A stretch of DNA of 64,000 nucleotides from Microthyrium microscopicum (Eukaryota; Ascomycota; Dothideomycetes; Microthyriales; Microthyriaceae). How positions within the stretch are numbered: position 1 is the stretch's first letter; the number at the start of each line of letters is the position of its first letter. Position numbers and translations under genes: made by a program. The stretch is taken from assembly GCA_010405405.1 (NCBI GenBank), contig MU004245.1, positions 499,256 through 563,255 of the forward strand, written 5' to 3'. Below, in pieces: positions 11,966 through 22,019 of this stretch. Under the pieces are notes generated by a model, which worked only from the letters and a program-made list of their open reading frames with translations, made no database searches and was not told the origin of the DNA.

Positions 11966-13161
11966 TCACTTCGCACTTGCTCGTCTTGCTTTACCCGGTC
12001 GCTTTCTTCCGCCGGTGAATGGCTTACTCTTCATACCCTTTGCGGAAAAGTCGCGCATATCTGAAGTACTCTGGGCATCGCCACTCTTGGCATGTCGTTT
12101 CTTTCCGCCAAAACCATACTTCTCGTTCTTCTTTTGGCGCTTGTGATTCGTCTTTCCTTGATCTTTATCGCCTGATCTACTTGGCTTCTTCGACTCGGTA
12201 TCTAATTGAACATCGAACATGTCGTTCTCGTTCTCGCGCTCTGGGAGAGCATTTGATCGCTCTAAACACATCGATTAGTCTCTATGTCTTCAACTCTGAG
12301 GATTGGGTACTCACTGCGCTTCATGCTGCCGATCTTCTCCATCGTTTCTCTCTTCTGCTTGTCCCGCTCTTGCAGCTTCGCCACCTGTACCGCCTTTCCG
12401 AATTTCTTCAAATCGCGCTGTCTCCGTGCCTCTGCTGCACTCTTCTTGTTCGCCGCATCCTCCACCAGTCGTGCTCGCACACGGCCCATGTGCTCTTCAC
12501 TCTTCACCATCTCTGCAAAGTAGTCCGCCGGCCGCGCAAATGGTGAGCCTTCTTTTGTCAGTGCCGCGCGTGCTGCTAGCACTGCTGCCTGGCTTTGTGC
12601 GTAGAAAGCGAGTTCGCGTGTGAGATCGTCCTCCTCATCTTTGATTTCGATGGGTGCTGCGGATGTGATGGTCTGGTGGGCGGAGAAGGGTAGCGAGGTG
12701 AGTGGAAGAGCGATGCGCGCGAGAGAGGCGGTGAGGGCGGCGTGATTGTTGATAGTAAGGCGTTGATAGGGAACTACGTCGCCGCGGTCGTCTGAGGAGA
12801 GGGAAGCAATGTCGGAGTAGGGGATATCTTCTGCTTCTTCATCTTCCTCATCCTCATCGTCTTGTTCGGCTCCACCATTGGTGTGAGCAGCACCGTTTTG
12901 TTTAGCATTCAGGCTCACTCCATTGGCGTCTGCAGGATCTTCTGGCTCGTCGGCTTCAGAGTCAAAATCATTCTTCTCGTCTGCTGAGGTATCTGTGTCG
13001 TCGATGCGGGAAATGTCCAGCTCGTCCAGCTGCGGGGCGTCTTCGTTCTTTGAAGCGGCAGTTCTTTTGCGCTTTGCGGCTTGTTTTCGTAGCTTTTTCT
13101 GTTTTTCTAGCTTGTGATCGACACCTTTGTTATTTTCGAGAGCCGCCTTGAGTTTTCCCAT
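11966..13161 (-). CDS. EBP2: rRNA-processing protein EBP2
   Basis: Two exons, 13161-12315 and 12261-11966, give 380 aa; the 53-nt intron has a GTGAGT donor. The N-terminus is a lysine-rich coiled coil (KLEKQKKLRKQAAKRKR), followed by a long acidic stretch (DDEDEEDEEAED). Residues 130-300 form the conserved EBP2 core (RELAFYAQSQAAVLAAR, RPADYFAEMVKSEEHM, KKFGKAVQ...). The C-terminus is the basic tail with KYGFGGKKRHAKS typical of the family. EBP2 is a nucleolar assembly factor needed for 27S pre-rRNA processing and 60S subunit formation. It is slightly shorter than the yeast protein. Longer frames extend upstream of 13161, but MGKLKAALE is the family start. It is divergent from HSBP1. Confidence 0.93.
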
Positions 13162-13399
13162 GTTTACGGTGTTGTGGTGGTTGTGAAGTAATTTGCGATG
13201 GCTGGCGCAAAAAAGTTCGAAGTTGCTAATATTTTTTTCGATCCCCACGTTTTGGAGAAGCGCGCGCTTAACATCACCCTTGCTTGATCTATCGTGCATC
13301 TTAAGCGCCTCGCCTTCATTGACCTTCTTACAACCTCCTGAGTTTCTGCATTTCCCCTTCTCACAATAGATTAAACACGATAACAAACGGTCGATCAGT
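13162..13399. promoter_or_regulatory. Shared EBP2/HSBP1 divergent promoter
   Basis: Only 238 bp separate the EBP2 start (minus) and the HSBP1 start (plus), so the two genes probably share a compact bidirectional promoter. A pyrimidine-rich stretch lies before the HSBP1 start. I see no named operator. Confidence 0.5.
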
Positions 13400-13788
13400 A
13401 TGAGTGCCCTAGACACCGAGAAGAAAACAAAAGGGGCTAGTGTAGAGGTAGAAACACTCGAACTATCCGACTTTCGCAGGACGCTTACATATCTCACAGG
13501 CCGACGGACAAGCAGAGCTATCCGAAGCCATTGAGACGCTTCTCAAGACTGTGGGCGACAAATTCCAGAACATGAGCAAAGATATCTTGACTCAAAGTAT
13601 GTGATCATATCATTCAAAGCTATCCATAGCTACTACTACATGTTCCGGAAACCATTACCCTCCATGATATACATTGAGATCATATGCTGACGTTATTTTT
13701 TGTCGTAGTGGATGCCATGGCTAAACGTCTTGACGAGCTCGAAGCCCAGATAAAATCAAACTCCACTTCCGATTCAACCAACCAATAG
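13400..13788 (+). CDS. Heat shock factor-binding protein 1 homologue
   Basis: A small spliced gene with exons 13400-13441 (or to 13447), 13500-13596 and 13709-13788, giving 72 or 74 aa. Exons 2 and 3 encode the entire HSBP1 coiled coil: ELSEAIETLLKTVGDKFQNM, then SKDILTQMDAMAKRLDELE. This heptad pattern and length are diagnostic of the HSBP1 family, a small trimeric coiled-coil protein that in animals binds the HSF1 trimerisation region. In fungi the role is less clear. The exon 1 boundary is uncertain because GTAGAG and GTAGAA donors, 6 nt apart, both keep the frame. Its stop lies 5 bp from the convergent neighbour's stop. Confidence 0.88.
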
Positions 13789-13793
13789 ACCGA

Positions 13794-14223
13794 TCACCCC
13801 ATCATCATGAATAACACCATCAATGCCATAATTATCCCGGCGCTGAGTGCCAAGGCCGAGTGTATTTGTCTGTTTGACGCAGCGGAGATCATGGGCGCAG
13901 GAAGAACAGCAGGCAATGCAGTGATCTGAGGAGGATTGAGTGGAATCGGTGTGGCGTGTGCCGGGAACGTTTGTGTGAAGGTGACCGGAAGAAAGGTTGT
14001 TATGGTACCGAGAGTTGTTGGAAACCAGTATGTTGTTACGCTTGGATATTGAGTTACCGGTGTAGAATGTGTGGTTGTAACCGCGACTCCCTTTGCTCTA
14101 TACACAAGTCAGATTGTTGAGCTTGTTCATGTCACAAGTTAGCTCCTGAAAGACCTACGCGAATGGCTCTGGGGTCTTTGTAACGAGTGGAACGAAGAGT
14201 AGGACGACTGATAGACCTGTCAT
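13794..14223 (-). CDS. Small Thr/Pro-rich secreted or GPI-anchored protein
   Basis: Exons 14223-14159 and 14097-13794 give 122 aa with a 61-nt intron. The N-terminus MTGLSVVLLFVPLV is a short hydrophobic signal-like segment. The middle is rich in Thr, Pro and Val (VTTTHSTPVTQYPSVTTYWF), as in O-glycosylated cell-wall proteins. The C-terminus is a small-residue site (SAASN) followed by a hydrophobic tail (ALALSAGIIMALMVLFMMMG) that fits a GPI-attachment signal or a membrane anchor. No family recognised. The gene is nearly end-to-end with HSBP1. Confidence 0.65.
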
Positions 14224-14829
14224 GATGTATGCGTAAACGAACGAGTGTAATGGTTGATATTGTATGATATGCGGTAGAATTATTGCTTGATCTCAATGTC
14301 GCAGTCAAAAAAGCATGTAGTCAAAGATTGTTCGGAATGGTTGCTGGATTACTGGCATGGTTTTCATCAGAGAACCATCATCAGCCCACGGGTTGACAAA
14401 GGTGCCAGGCGCAGTCAACGTAAAGGAAGCAATATCGCAGGTCTGCAAGCAAGAGCAGCATATGTTTGTGTATCGACTGCAACACTGCACGGTTGCTACT
14501 CCTTGTTAATATCGAGCTCCAGGAATTTGAATGAAAAAAGGATGTTTTTCATCAATGTTCTTTTCGAGTACTCAAAACCACTATCGATGTGGTCTCTGTC
14601 CTGGAAAGCGTAAGTATAAGATTACGGTTAGAGCTAATACGTTTAAAAAGACCACATGCTCTTTTTCGGAGAAGATGTGAAACACCTATCGCATTCGACG
14701 GGCTCCATGGCGCCCGATCAGAAACGCATGTTATGGTCGTCATCAAGTGCGATGGGAAATCCGATCTTTGGCTTCGCCGCATGTCGTCAAGAAATGCAAT
14801 TTGGCACGGGGAATCTTACCTTCCGACAT
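14224..14829. other. Intergenic region left of the BTB cluster
   Basis: About 600 bp between the small secreted-protein gene's promoter and the 3' end of the first BTB gene. A 108-codon plus-strand frame has no protein character. Nothing else seen. Confidence 0.4.
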
Positions 14830-15834
14830 TCAATCGTCATGGGTTTCTGGAGTAAGACAACCCTCCGACTCACTGCCTACCGTCACATCTTCATCTCCAT
14901 CCTCATGACTCTCGTCCGTGGGACTTTTGTATGAAAGGAGCTCACGTCTCATTGACTCCGCCATGGCTTCAACACCAACTTTGCACTGGGTGCAGTAATA
15001 AGCAGATCCCACTATTGATCCGTACTCTGCTAAATGCTTATCGCCGTCGATCTTGTCCAGATCGACGAAGCTATACCAACGGCAGTTCCAGCAGGCAGCC
15101 TTTATGTTTGCACGAGTCGGTATAGCAGGCATATCTGATAGGAGCATCGCTGTGAAAATTCGAGATCCGAAATCCATTGTGTCCTTGTGGCAAACCATTC
15201 TCAAGAAACATTTCGACACACTTAATACCGGCAGCAGCCTGATGCATTCTTCATCAAGTAGCTTGAATAGCAGGCTATGGGTTCCTCTGTCAAACTGAGA
15301 GCATAAGTGCTTGATGCAATCCACGAATTTCTGGATCTGCGGGGGGTCGAATTCGTTGGCGGTACTTGGATAATCCCATCCGGGTAGTAGGGCTGCAAAT
15401 AGGCAGACAAGTTCTTCCAAGATGGCTTTGACTAGTCCATCTGCTTCAAAAAAGTGTGCAATTCGATACTGTTCGAGAGCAGCAATGAAGTGATTGTCGT
15501 ATCCCCCAAGCTGGCCTATTTTTGGTAGAGCTGAGCCTCCGTACATCCAGCGCAAAGCAAAGTCGATTAGCAGCGGATTTTCCTTTTCGAATGTCAGCTC
15601 GGGCGCTCTTGCTGGCTAGTATAGATGAGTTAGCACGATATACCTAGCGTTTGCGTTGGATAGACTTACAGCTTGTGGGTAATCGTAAGAGCAAAATATT
15701 CTGAACCAGTTTGACTGACAGCAAACGATCACTTTATGGATTTTCCAAGTTCTTTCTCCGCAGGCGACCGTGAGGTCGCTGAATTCTACGTCGTCGAATC
15801 TCTTGCTAATACTGGACAGAGTCTGAGAATCCAT
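14830..15834 (-). CDS. BTB/POZ protein with CWxC-CxxC tail, paralogue 1
   Basis: Exons 15834-15670 and 15615-14830 give 316 aa. The BTB core opens at about residue 18 (FSDLTVACGERTWKIHKVIV). Second-half BTB and BACK-like helices follow (ALRWMYGG, YRIAHFFEADGLVKAILEEL). The tail has C230-W-x-C233 and C263-x2-C266, which I read as a small zinc-binding unit, and an acidic C-terminus (DESHEDGDEDVTVGSESEG). BTB proteins dimerise and many are Cul3 substrate adaptors. It is the most diverged of the five local paralogues, but the intron sits at the same place as in the others. Earlier in-frame ATGs at 15885 and 15942 exist; 15834 matches the family start. Confidence 0.8.
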
Positions 15835-16568
15835 TCTCACAGCTTCTGTATTTTGTATGCCGGTAAAAAGATTTGGCCAACTCATGCAAGCTATTAGTAC
15901 TACTAAAGCTGAGTCAATCGGTCTGACAGCTCGAGCTTTCAAACCTGTGGCTGATGAAGGGAGCAGATAAAAGCCTCTTCAGGTGCTATGTACAAGTAGG
16001 TTTGTAAATTCACTCGAACTGTTGGTTGCTTACGTGTCAGGATCCTCAGAAATCCTTGGTACCGGTGCCTAGCAAGGCGCCATGGTGTACCGTTACCATT
16101 GAAGCTACAGCTATCGTAGCCTTGAAACGAATCACATTAACGCTTCAATGCGCAGAGTATGATCATTTTTCAAAGGACAGAATTAGACCACTGGATTCTG
16201 TGACAACAATTGCTACTCCTGCAGGCGCAATTACGAGCACCCGACCCGGTCTCTGCACCTTTTTTCTAGCATTTGATGCACAGGTTGAAATACCTAAAAG
16301 GGCAAGCGGTGCACACAGTCCAAGAACACTTGGGGCAGCTGCGATGTGAGCTCTTAATCAGTCGGTGGACCGTAAATTGCTCGTCAGGCAACTGCGGAGG
16401 GACCTTCTATCGCACCATATATTCTCCAGTCTTGTGCACACGCTCGACGCCCCTCCTCTACTTTCACCAAACAACAAATTCGGCATCATTATCCTGAAGC
16501 GTCCCAATATCAGAGCACCAAAATTGGCCTACTGCTCACCGCTTTTCGAAGTCGAACCAAGGTCAGAC
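15835..16568. promoter_or_regulatory. Divergent promoter between BTB paralogues 1 and 2
   Basis: About 730 bp between head-to-head BTB genes. The frame of paralogue 2 stays open upstream to 16365, but the extra residues do not look like the family, so this is probably 5' UTR and promoter sequence. Confidence 0.45.
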
Positions 16569-17624
16569 ATGGCAACTCGTCGGAATGAACAAGTCAGAAC
16601 ATACAGCGAAAATCTGGTCAACGTTTTTGACGATAGGACATTCAGTGACGTAAGAGTGACTTGTGGGGCAAAGTTGTGGCATCTTCATCGTGTCTTGCTC
16701 AGCGCTCACTCGCCGTGGTTCGCAGCAGCCTGTGGTGGCAGTTTCAAGGTATTCCCCATGAATTATAAAACGATCAATGAGGCCTCTCTGATAGATCGAA
16801 AACAGGAATCTCACACTGGCGAAATCGAAATCCATCAGCAGAACCCGGCCATAGTCGAGGTCGTGCTTCACACAATATACGCTGGCCCTTCAACCTGGAT
16901 TCCATGTGCAAGACTGGCAATGAACAGAAGCGATAATGACGGCTTGACTTTCTTGATCGATCTCTACCGCACCGCGAACTATTTTCAGGTGCATTGGCTA
17001 GAAAAGGAAATCGTGGCTAAATTCTCTGACCTCTTTCAAACTGCCTTTGTGGCCGCCGGAACTACGAAACCTGGTTGTGACGTAGTGTACCCTTCTCTCT
17101 CCCTCGTCAAGACCGACCATACAACAGTTGTGGATGGAACAGACGGGCCTTTCGTCGTTCACTTTGTAGAGGCTGTGAAGTACGCTTGCTCCGTGTTCGG
17201 CACTGACTCAAACAACGAACTGCTGGTATGCCTTCGTGATCTTTGCGTGGCCTCCCTTGAGATTTTGATATCTTCGAGATGTTGGGCAGTCATGGGAAGC
17301 GCCGAAAAAACATCAATCTTCGTCAATCGGGTTCTTCTAGCTTCCAGCTGGGGCTTGAAGCAACACAATACGGTTCGAAAATTCTCGTACAAAGGCACCT
17401 GCTGGATATGTGAGGAAACTTTAGAGTGGAATCCATCTCGACGTGATGTGTCTCAGGCACAAGTGCCTAAAGGCACTCACTGTGACGAATGCTGGGAATT
17501 GGCACGATCTTGGTTCTTCGATCCGCCATCCAATGCAGTTGTCACATTTCAGGAAGGAAACAACAAGGTCATGCACAATGAGAACATGGACAATGCGAAG
17601 GACAGAGATATACTTCCACATTGA
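16569..17624 (+). CDS. BTB/POZ protein with CWxC-CxxC tail, paralogue 2
   Basis: Exons 16569-16748 and 16806-17624 give 332 aa. The 57-nt intron contains no stop and keeps the frame, so an unspliced reading is also open. I removed it because the border (GTATTC...AACAG) sits exactly where the paralogues have their intron and the removed residues have no counterpart. The BTB core is FSDVRVTCGAKLWHLHRVLL followed by SAHSPWFAAACGG. The middle has LYRTANYFQVHWLEKEI and HFVEAVKYACSVFG. The tail has C259-W-x-C262 and C286-x2-C289. It is the only plus-strand member of the cluster. The function is inferred as a Cul3-type adaptor or other dimeric scaffold. Confidence 0.82.
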   Translation: MATRRNEQVRTYSENLVNVFDDRTFSDVRVTCGAKLWHLHRVLLSAHSPWFAAACGGSFKVFPMNYKTINEASLIDRKQESHTGEIEIHQQNPAIVEVVLHTIYAGPSTWIPCARLAMNRSDNDGLTFLIDLYRTANYFQVHWLEKEIVAKFSDLFQTAFVAAGTTKPGCDVVYPSLSLVKTDHTTVVDGTDGPFVVHFVEAVKYACSVFGTDSNNELLVCLRDLCVASLEILISSRCWAVMGSAEKTSIFVNRVLLASSWGLKQHNTVRKFSYKGTCWICEETLEWNPSRRDVSQAQVPKGTHCDECWELARSWFFDPPSNAVVTFQEGNNKVMHNENMDNAKDRDILPH

Positions 17625-18231
17625 GCCAGCAAATCGTTCTCTCAATCAAGGAATTGCTGCAAGCACTAAGGAATTCCGGGATTGTAAAGTGTAGATACCC
17701 ACCTGTGTTAGGTACAATCGGCACAGAGTGAAACCTCATGGTATGGCAGGCTTTCATGTGAATGCATCTTTCAAACAAAGCTTTGTAAATCTGTGAGCTG
17801 GCTATCTTGCAACTTATGAGATAAAACATAATGGGTCGTCGCCCCAGCGAGCTTTCCCTAGGAAGCGATAATTGTATAGAGTATTCAAAGAGCTTCTTAT
17901 TACATGATATAATATCAATCTATAGTGGACTAGTGGCTCTGCCACCATTTCCACTCCTGTCAATTTGCCTCCACGCCAGCTAAGGTACTGGCATTGCAAC
18001 GCGCAAATAATGGACTTGCTTATCCTGTTTGCCGTCGATTGCGTCCTAGGCCATCTCTAGAGTTGCATTATTCACGATGTGTAACTTCGCACTTCAGGGG
18101 CAAAGGAAAATGCATTTCATTTTCAGGGGCACGCGATGAGGCGTCAAGTTCTGTTGCTCCTAGAAAAAACAGAGCACAAGCTACAGGCTTAGCGAAGGCT
18201 TCATATCGCTTTTGAGAGAATGACGTGTCGC
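17625..18231. other. Intergenic, convergent BTB paralogues 2 and 3
   Basis: About 600 bp between the 3' ends of a plus-strand and a minus-strand BTB gene. Short frames only; probably 3' UTRs. Nothing else seen. Confidence 0.4.
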
Positions 18232-19158
18232 CTATGAATGAAGCCACTCTCGCAAGATTGGCCAGCATGTGTTGCAGTAGTAGCGGGCTGGATCGGTCGG
18301 TGTGCGAGCTGATATCTCTGTCAAGACATGATCACAGCCCCAACAGCCTTCGGGTAGCTCCAGTATCTCCAAATCTTGACAGGCGTATGTCTCTCCACAG
18401 AAGTGTAGAGAAAAGACACGGCTGGTAAAGAGGGCTGTCTCTGCATCTTGACACAACTTCTTCCAGCACTTCGACACCATGAGAATTGGCAATTCGGGAG
18501 CGCAAAAATATAACAGTCTCTCAAATCGACGAATTACGCTGTCAGCACCAAATATGCCAATTGCATATCGAATACCCTCGACAAAATCTGCAACTTCTTT
18601 GGCATCACGAGGTCCGCCTTGATCTTGCAAGTTGGGTACAACGTACTCCAAACGCGACGCTCCAGTAGAGTACAACGGGTTGAGGTTTTGTTCTGCATAT
18701 TCAAGCATTACCTCTTCGATATAGCTTAGTAACCATTCGATCTGGAAGAAGTCTGCGCATTTGTAAAGATCTACCCAGATCGTGTACGGGTTGGAGATTC
18801 CCTCGGTAGCCAGGTTTTCGAATAAGTCGCGGAAGAGTCGATGGCTGTCATGCGCCTTATACATCATCTTGAGCACGACTTCAGCGATTCGAGGATCTTG
18901 TTCCTGAATAATGAACAATCCGGTATGGGCTTCCTGCGCTGATGTTAGTACCGGGGAAATATTCGTTTTGTGTTGTATAGATACCTTAAAGTCTTGACTA
19001 CACGCAGCCTCAAACACTGGCGAATGTGCGCTGAGAATGACTCGATGTAAGCGCCACGATTTGTCTCCGCATTTTACTGTCAAGTCGCTGAATTTCTCGG
19101 TGTCGAAGGTTGGACCGAGAGAGTGATCGAATCCGCTAGGCCGCTTTCTGAAAGGCAT
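18232..19158 (-). CDS. BTB/POZ protein with CWxC-CxxC tail, paralogue 3
   Basis: Exons 19158-18985 and 18933-18232 give 291 aa; the 51-nt intron has a clear branch point (TACTAAC) and no stop in frame. The BTB core is FSDLTVKCGDKSWRLHRVIL, then SAHSPVFEAACSQDFK, with the intron immediately after. The second exon starts EAHTGLFIIQEQDPRIAEVV and continues with LYKCADFFQIEWL, DFVEGIRYAIGIFGAD and MVSKCWKKLCQDAETALF. The tail has C255-W-G-C258 and C278-x2-C281, followed by WPILREWL. It is closest to paralogues 4 and 5. Probably a homodimeric adaptor; partner and substrate unknown. Confidence 0.85.
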   Translation of the reverse strand: MPFRKRPSGFDHSLGPTFDTEKFSDLTVKCGDKSWRLHRVILSAHSPVFEAACSQDFKVSIQHKTNISPVLTSAQEAHTGLFIIQEQDPRIAEVVLKMMYKAHDSHRLFRDLFENLATEGISNPYTIWVDLYKCADFFQIEWLLSYIEEVMLEYAEQNLNPLYSTGASRLEYVVPNLQDQGGPRDAKEVADFVEGIRYAIGIFGADSVIRRFERLLYFCAPELPILMVSKCWKKLCQDAETALFTSRVFSLHFCGETYACQDLEILELPEGCWGCDHVLTEISARTPTDPARYYCNTCWPILREWLHS

Positions 19159-20127
19159 GTGGGCGTTGTTTCAGAGTTGGATATAGTTGAATAGGATTGC
19201 GCTTGGGGGAAGGGAGATGCGAAGTGCTGGAGTTGTGGTGTGAGCTAAAGAATACAAGAGGGGACAGCGTCAAGAGAATTTTATATGGAGGGACTCTTGA
19301 GATCAAAGTAACAAATTGATAGTGAAAGGACTGGAGTGGAGACAAGAAATAGCTCCATCATTATGAGGGTGGAGTTCACTACCTCGAATCGCGAAGTGAA
19401 AGATGTTATATAGGCGCTTATGAAAGCATGAGCAGGCGATGTCTCAAATTTACCGCCTCGTGTTGCAGAGCGAAAGCTGCTTTATAGAGGACTTGCGGCA
19501 CAAGACACGATACACGAGAGGAAAGAGGAAAGAGATCGGATTCACGAAGCCTTCATTATAAGATAGAAAATTCAAGAGGGTTGAAGAAAGCAGTCCATAT
19601 CTTACTCCCATTAGCGGGCTTTGCCAGCTGCCGCGCTGCTACACTCTAACATATGCTCCTTTGTGTCTGAGAAGAAAGCGTGATCCGTTCAGCATAGCGG
19701 AAACAAAGAGGTTGCTGCTCGAAAGTAATGATGGCAAATGACTTGCTGCTACCTATGGCAATAGTTTATCGTCGGACTTGTCTACCAGTAGTTGACAGTC
19801 AACTTTGGTGTTGTCAATCTTAATATAAATGCAAAATCAATCGCAAAATCAGCGGGATATCGAATGTTATCAACTAAATCAATAGATAGCACAGTACCTG
19901 CTCAGTTCTAAAGGCAGAATCACGGATAGTAGGTTCGAGTCACTAAATACTTGAATTGGAGTATCAATAGTTTGTAGCACAGACGTATTCAATTTTTTTG
20001 ACAATCCTGGCACGTTAAACCATGGAAGCAGCTCATAGGCTGTTCGAAGCGATTCTCCGTTATCTTCTCCCACATTAACTTGATATTGCAGGGTCCATTC
20101 CGCTGCCAACATCGTGGCATCGATGCC
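19159..20127. other. Intergenic between BTB paralogues 3 and 4
   Basis: About 970 bp holding the promoter of paralogue 3. A 77-codon minus-strand frame (20112-19879) begins 15 nt after the stop of paralogue 4 but has no recognisable motif. A pentad similar to the upstream element of paralogues 4 and 5 (CCTCGAA) lies near 19383. Confidence 0.4.
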
Positions 20128-21116
20128 TTAGTGTCCATCATCCATTGAAAGATTGCTCATGTCGTCAGAAACCTCGTCCGTAGCAATTTCAGCAGGTGCT
20201 GGAGCGGCCAACCATTGCTGAATGATGGGCAGACAGAAGGAACAATAACGTTGTACGATCTTTGAATCTTGGCCCACTCTGAAATCTGGCGCCTGCTGCA
20301 CCGCAAGCTGGCAGCTACAACCCCAGCACGCGTGCATGATTTGGAGTTGCTTGGATAACAAGGGCGTTGTGCTGCCCCAGAAGTATAGTGAGATCACGCG
20401 AGTGGTGAATAAGTGTGCTTCGACATCTTTCTGGAGATCATTCCAGCATCTTGACACCATCAGATATGGAAGATGAATCGCACAGATACCCGCGAGACTC
20501 TCGAGAAGATCTGTCTTCGTGTCTGCGCCATATACATTGATAGCGTGTTTCACACCCTCAACAAAGGACTGAACAGTGCGACCCTCACAAGGTCCTTCTG
20601 GAGCGGTTAAAGAGGGTAAAATGTGCTTCCAAGAGTAATCCTGGGGACTGAGTGCGGCCTCTGCATAGGCCTGGAGATCGTCGATGATTCCCTTCCCCAT
20701 CCATCCAATTTGGAAGTAGTTAGCGCATTTATGCACCTCAATCCATGTGATGAAAGGGTTGCGAGCAGGATGTAGATTGAGTAGCATATCAACAAGGATT
20801 CGGAGGTCGCTGGGTCCATGATACATGATCTTGAGCACACACTCGACAACTTCCGGGGCTTTGTCTTTGATGACGACTTTTTGGTTCTTGGCTTCCTAAC
20901 ATAAATGTTAGCTTATGATGCAGGGGGAATAAAGCCATTCAAACTTACCTCAAAATTGCCTGTGCATAGTGCTTTGAAGTATGGAGAGTGGATTTTCAAG
21001 GTGGACCGATGTAAGTGCCAGGTCTTGGGACCACATTCTACCACAAAGTCGCTGAATGTATTGTCCTCGAACAACTGGCCTAAAGCATCCTGGAATTGCT
21101 GGGAGGCGGTGGCCAT
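20128..21116 (-). CDS. BTB/POZ protein with CWxC-CxxC tail, paralogue 4
   Basis: Exons 21116-20949 and 20895-20128 give 311 aa with a 53-nt intron (GTAAGT donor) at the cluster's conserved position after the BTB core. The core reads FSDFVVECGPKTWHLHRSTL then KIHSPYFKALCTGNFE. Exon 2 has VVECVLKIMYHGPSD, VHKCANYFQIGWMGKGIIDD, SFVEGVKHAINVYGAD and LMVSRCWNDLQKDVEAHLF. The tail is C246-W-G-C249 and C274-x2-C277, then PIIQQWL and an acidic end (DEVSDDMSNLSMDDGH). It is similar enough to paralogue 5 to suggest a recent local duplication, and the two share a 20-bp upstream element. Confidence 0.86.
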
Positions 21117-22019
21117 TTCGCGCAGTGATCCGGAGGAGAATCTAGGCGGAAGATGACCGACTGGAAGACCCGTAGAATACGGCAGCTAGATGAAAGCAGA
21201 GCAGCCAGCAGGTTGCTGTTTGCTGCGCAATGAAGAGGTTGTTAAACAGCAAGCGGAAAGATGAAGATGTGATTTAAGCTGGCTAATCGGATGCGTAAGC
21301 AAAGACAAGGTTGGTAGTTTTGGACTGGTATATATGATCGGTGGAGGAGAGGAAGGGAACAAGTTTTGGATTTAAAGCAAGGTATTGGAGTGAAGGACTA
21401 CAGACTAGTGTGGTGTTATAGGTGAATATCAGCGAGATTTAACCGCTTCACCTCGCGAAATAGTTAAGGCGGCTTTTGATATCTCGAATGATCACCTCAT
21501 ACCGAATTCGGTAACAGTGCCGCTGAACCGTGGGAAGCAGGACATTCAGTAAACCGCCGACCTATCATGCTATCCGCAACACCGCTACTGGTAAGATGAG
21601 ACTTTGATGCCGTCGTAAAATCATCTAAACGGCAGTGATGGGGCTTTATTGTAATGGATGTCGTATCTTGGCGCTATAATCCAGTGCTGCGCCCATACAG
21701 TCTACAAACACCTGATAACCGAGAGGCTAGTTACAGTTTTACTATAGCCTGGCTATGAAACGAAGGAAAATGAGAGCTTGATTAACTCTAGATTTGAGAC
21801 ATAGTATCGACCTGATTGCGATCATTCTTCCCAGTAATTCGTGAACCTGATCTCAGGTTCAAATTTGACGTTGCACAAGGTACAGTGAAGTCGCCATCAG
21901 TAATTGATGTAAGCCTAGAAGAGACTTGAAAAACGCGACGTAAGACGTCGTAATCGCTGGTAAACCACTCGAGTACTTGTTGTCAACCCTCTCTACTAGT
22001 CCGTGATCCCATTCCAGCA
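21117..22019. promoter_or_regulatory. Promoter region of BTB paralogue 4
   Basis: About 900 bp between paralogue 4 and the 3' end of paralogue 5, with no credible coding frame. It contains the 20-bp element described separately at 21478-21497. Confidence 0.45.
21478..21497 (+). promoter_or_regulatory. Shared BTB upstream element, copy A
   Basis: GATATCTCGAATGATCACCT, 362 bp upstream of the paralogue 4 start. It matches 23309-23328 at 18 of 20 positions, both differences being C/T. It could be a regulatory site or a relic of duplicated promoter DNA. Confidence 0.45.

Noticed and set aside
12019-12546. 175-codon plus-strand frame antisense to EBP2
   Set aside because: Mirror of the conserved EBP2 coding sequence; residues such as SSCCTLLVRR repeats are typical of antisense reading.
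19879-20112. 77-codon minus frame just after the stop of BTB paralogue 4
   Set aside because: Starts 15 nt downstream of the stop, but no BTB-like or other motif is present and no splice link is convincing. Kept only as a remark in the intergenic entry.
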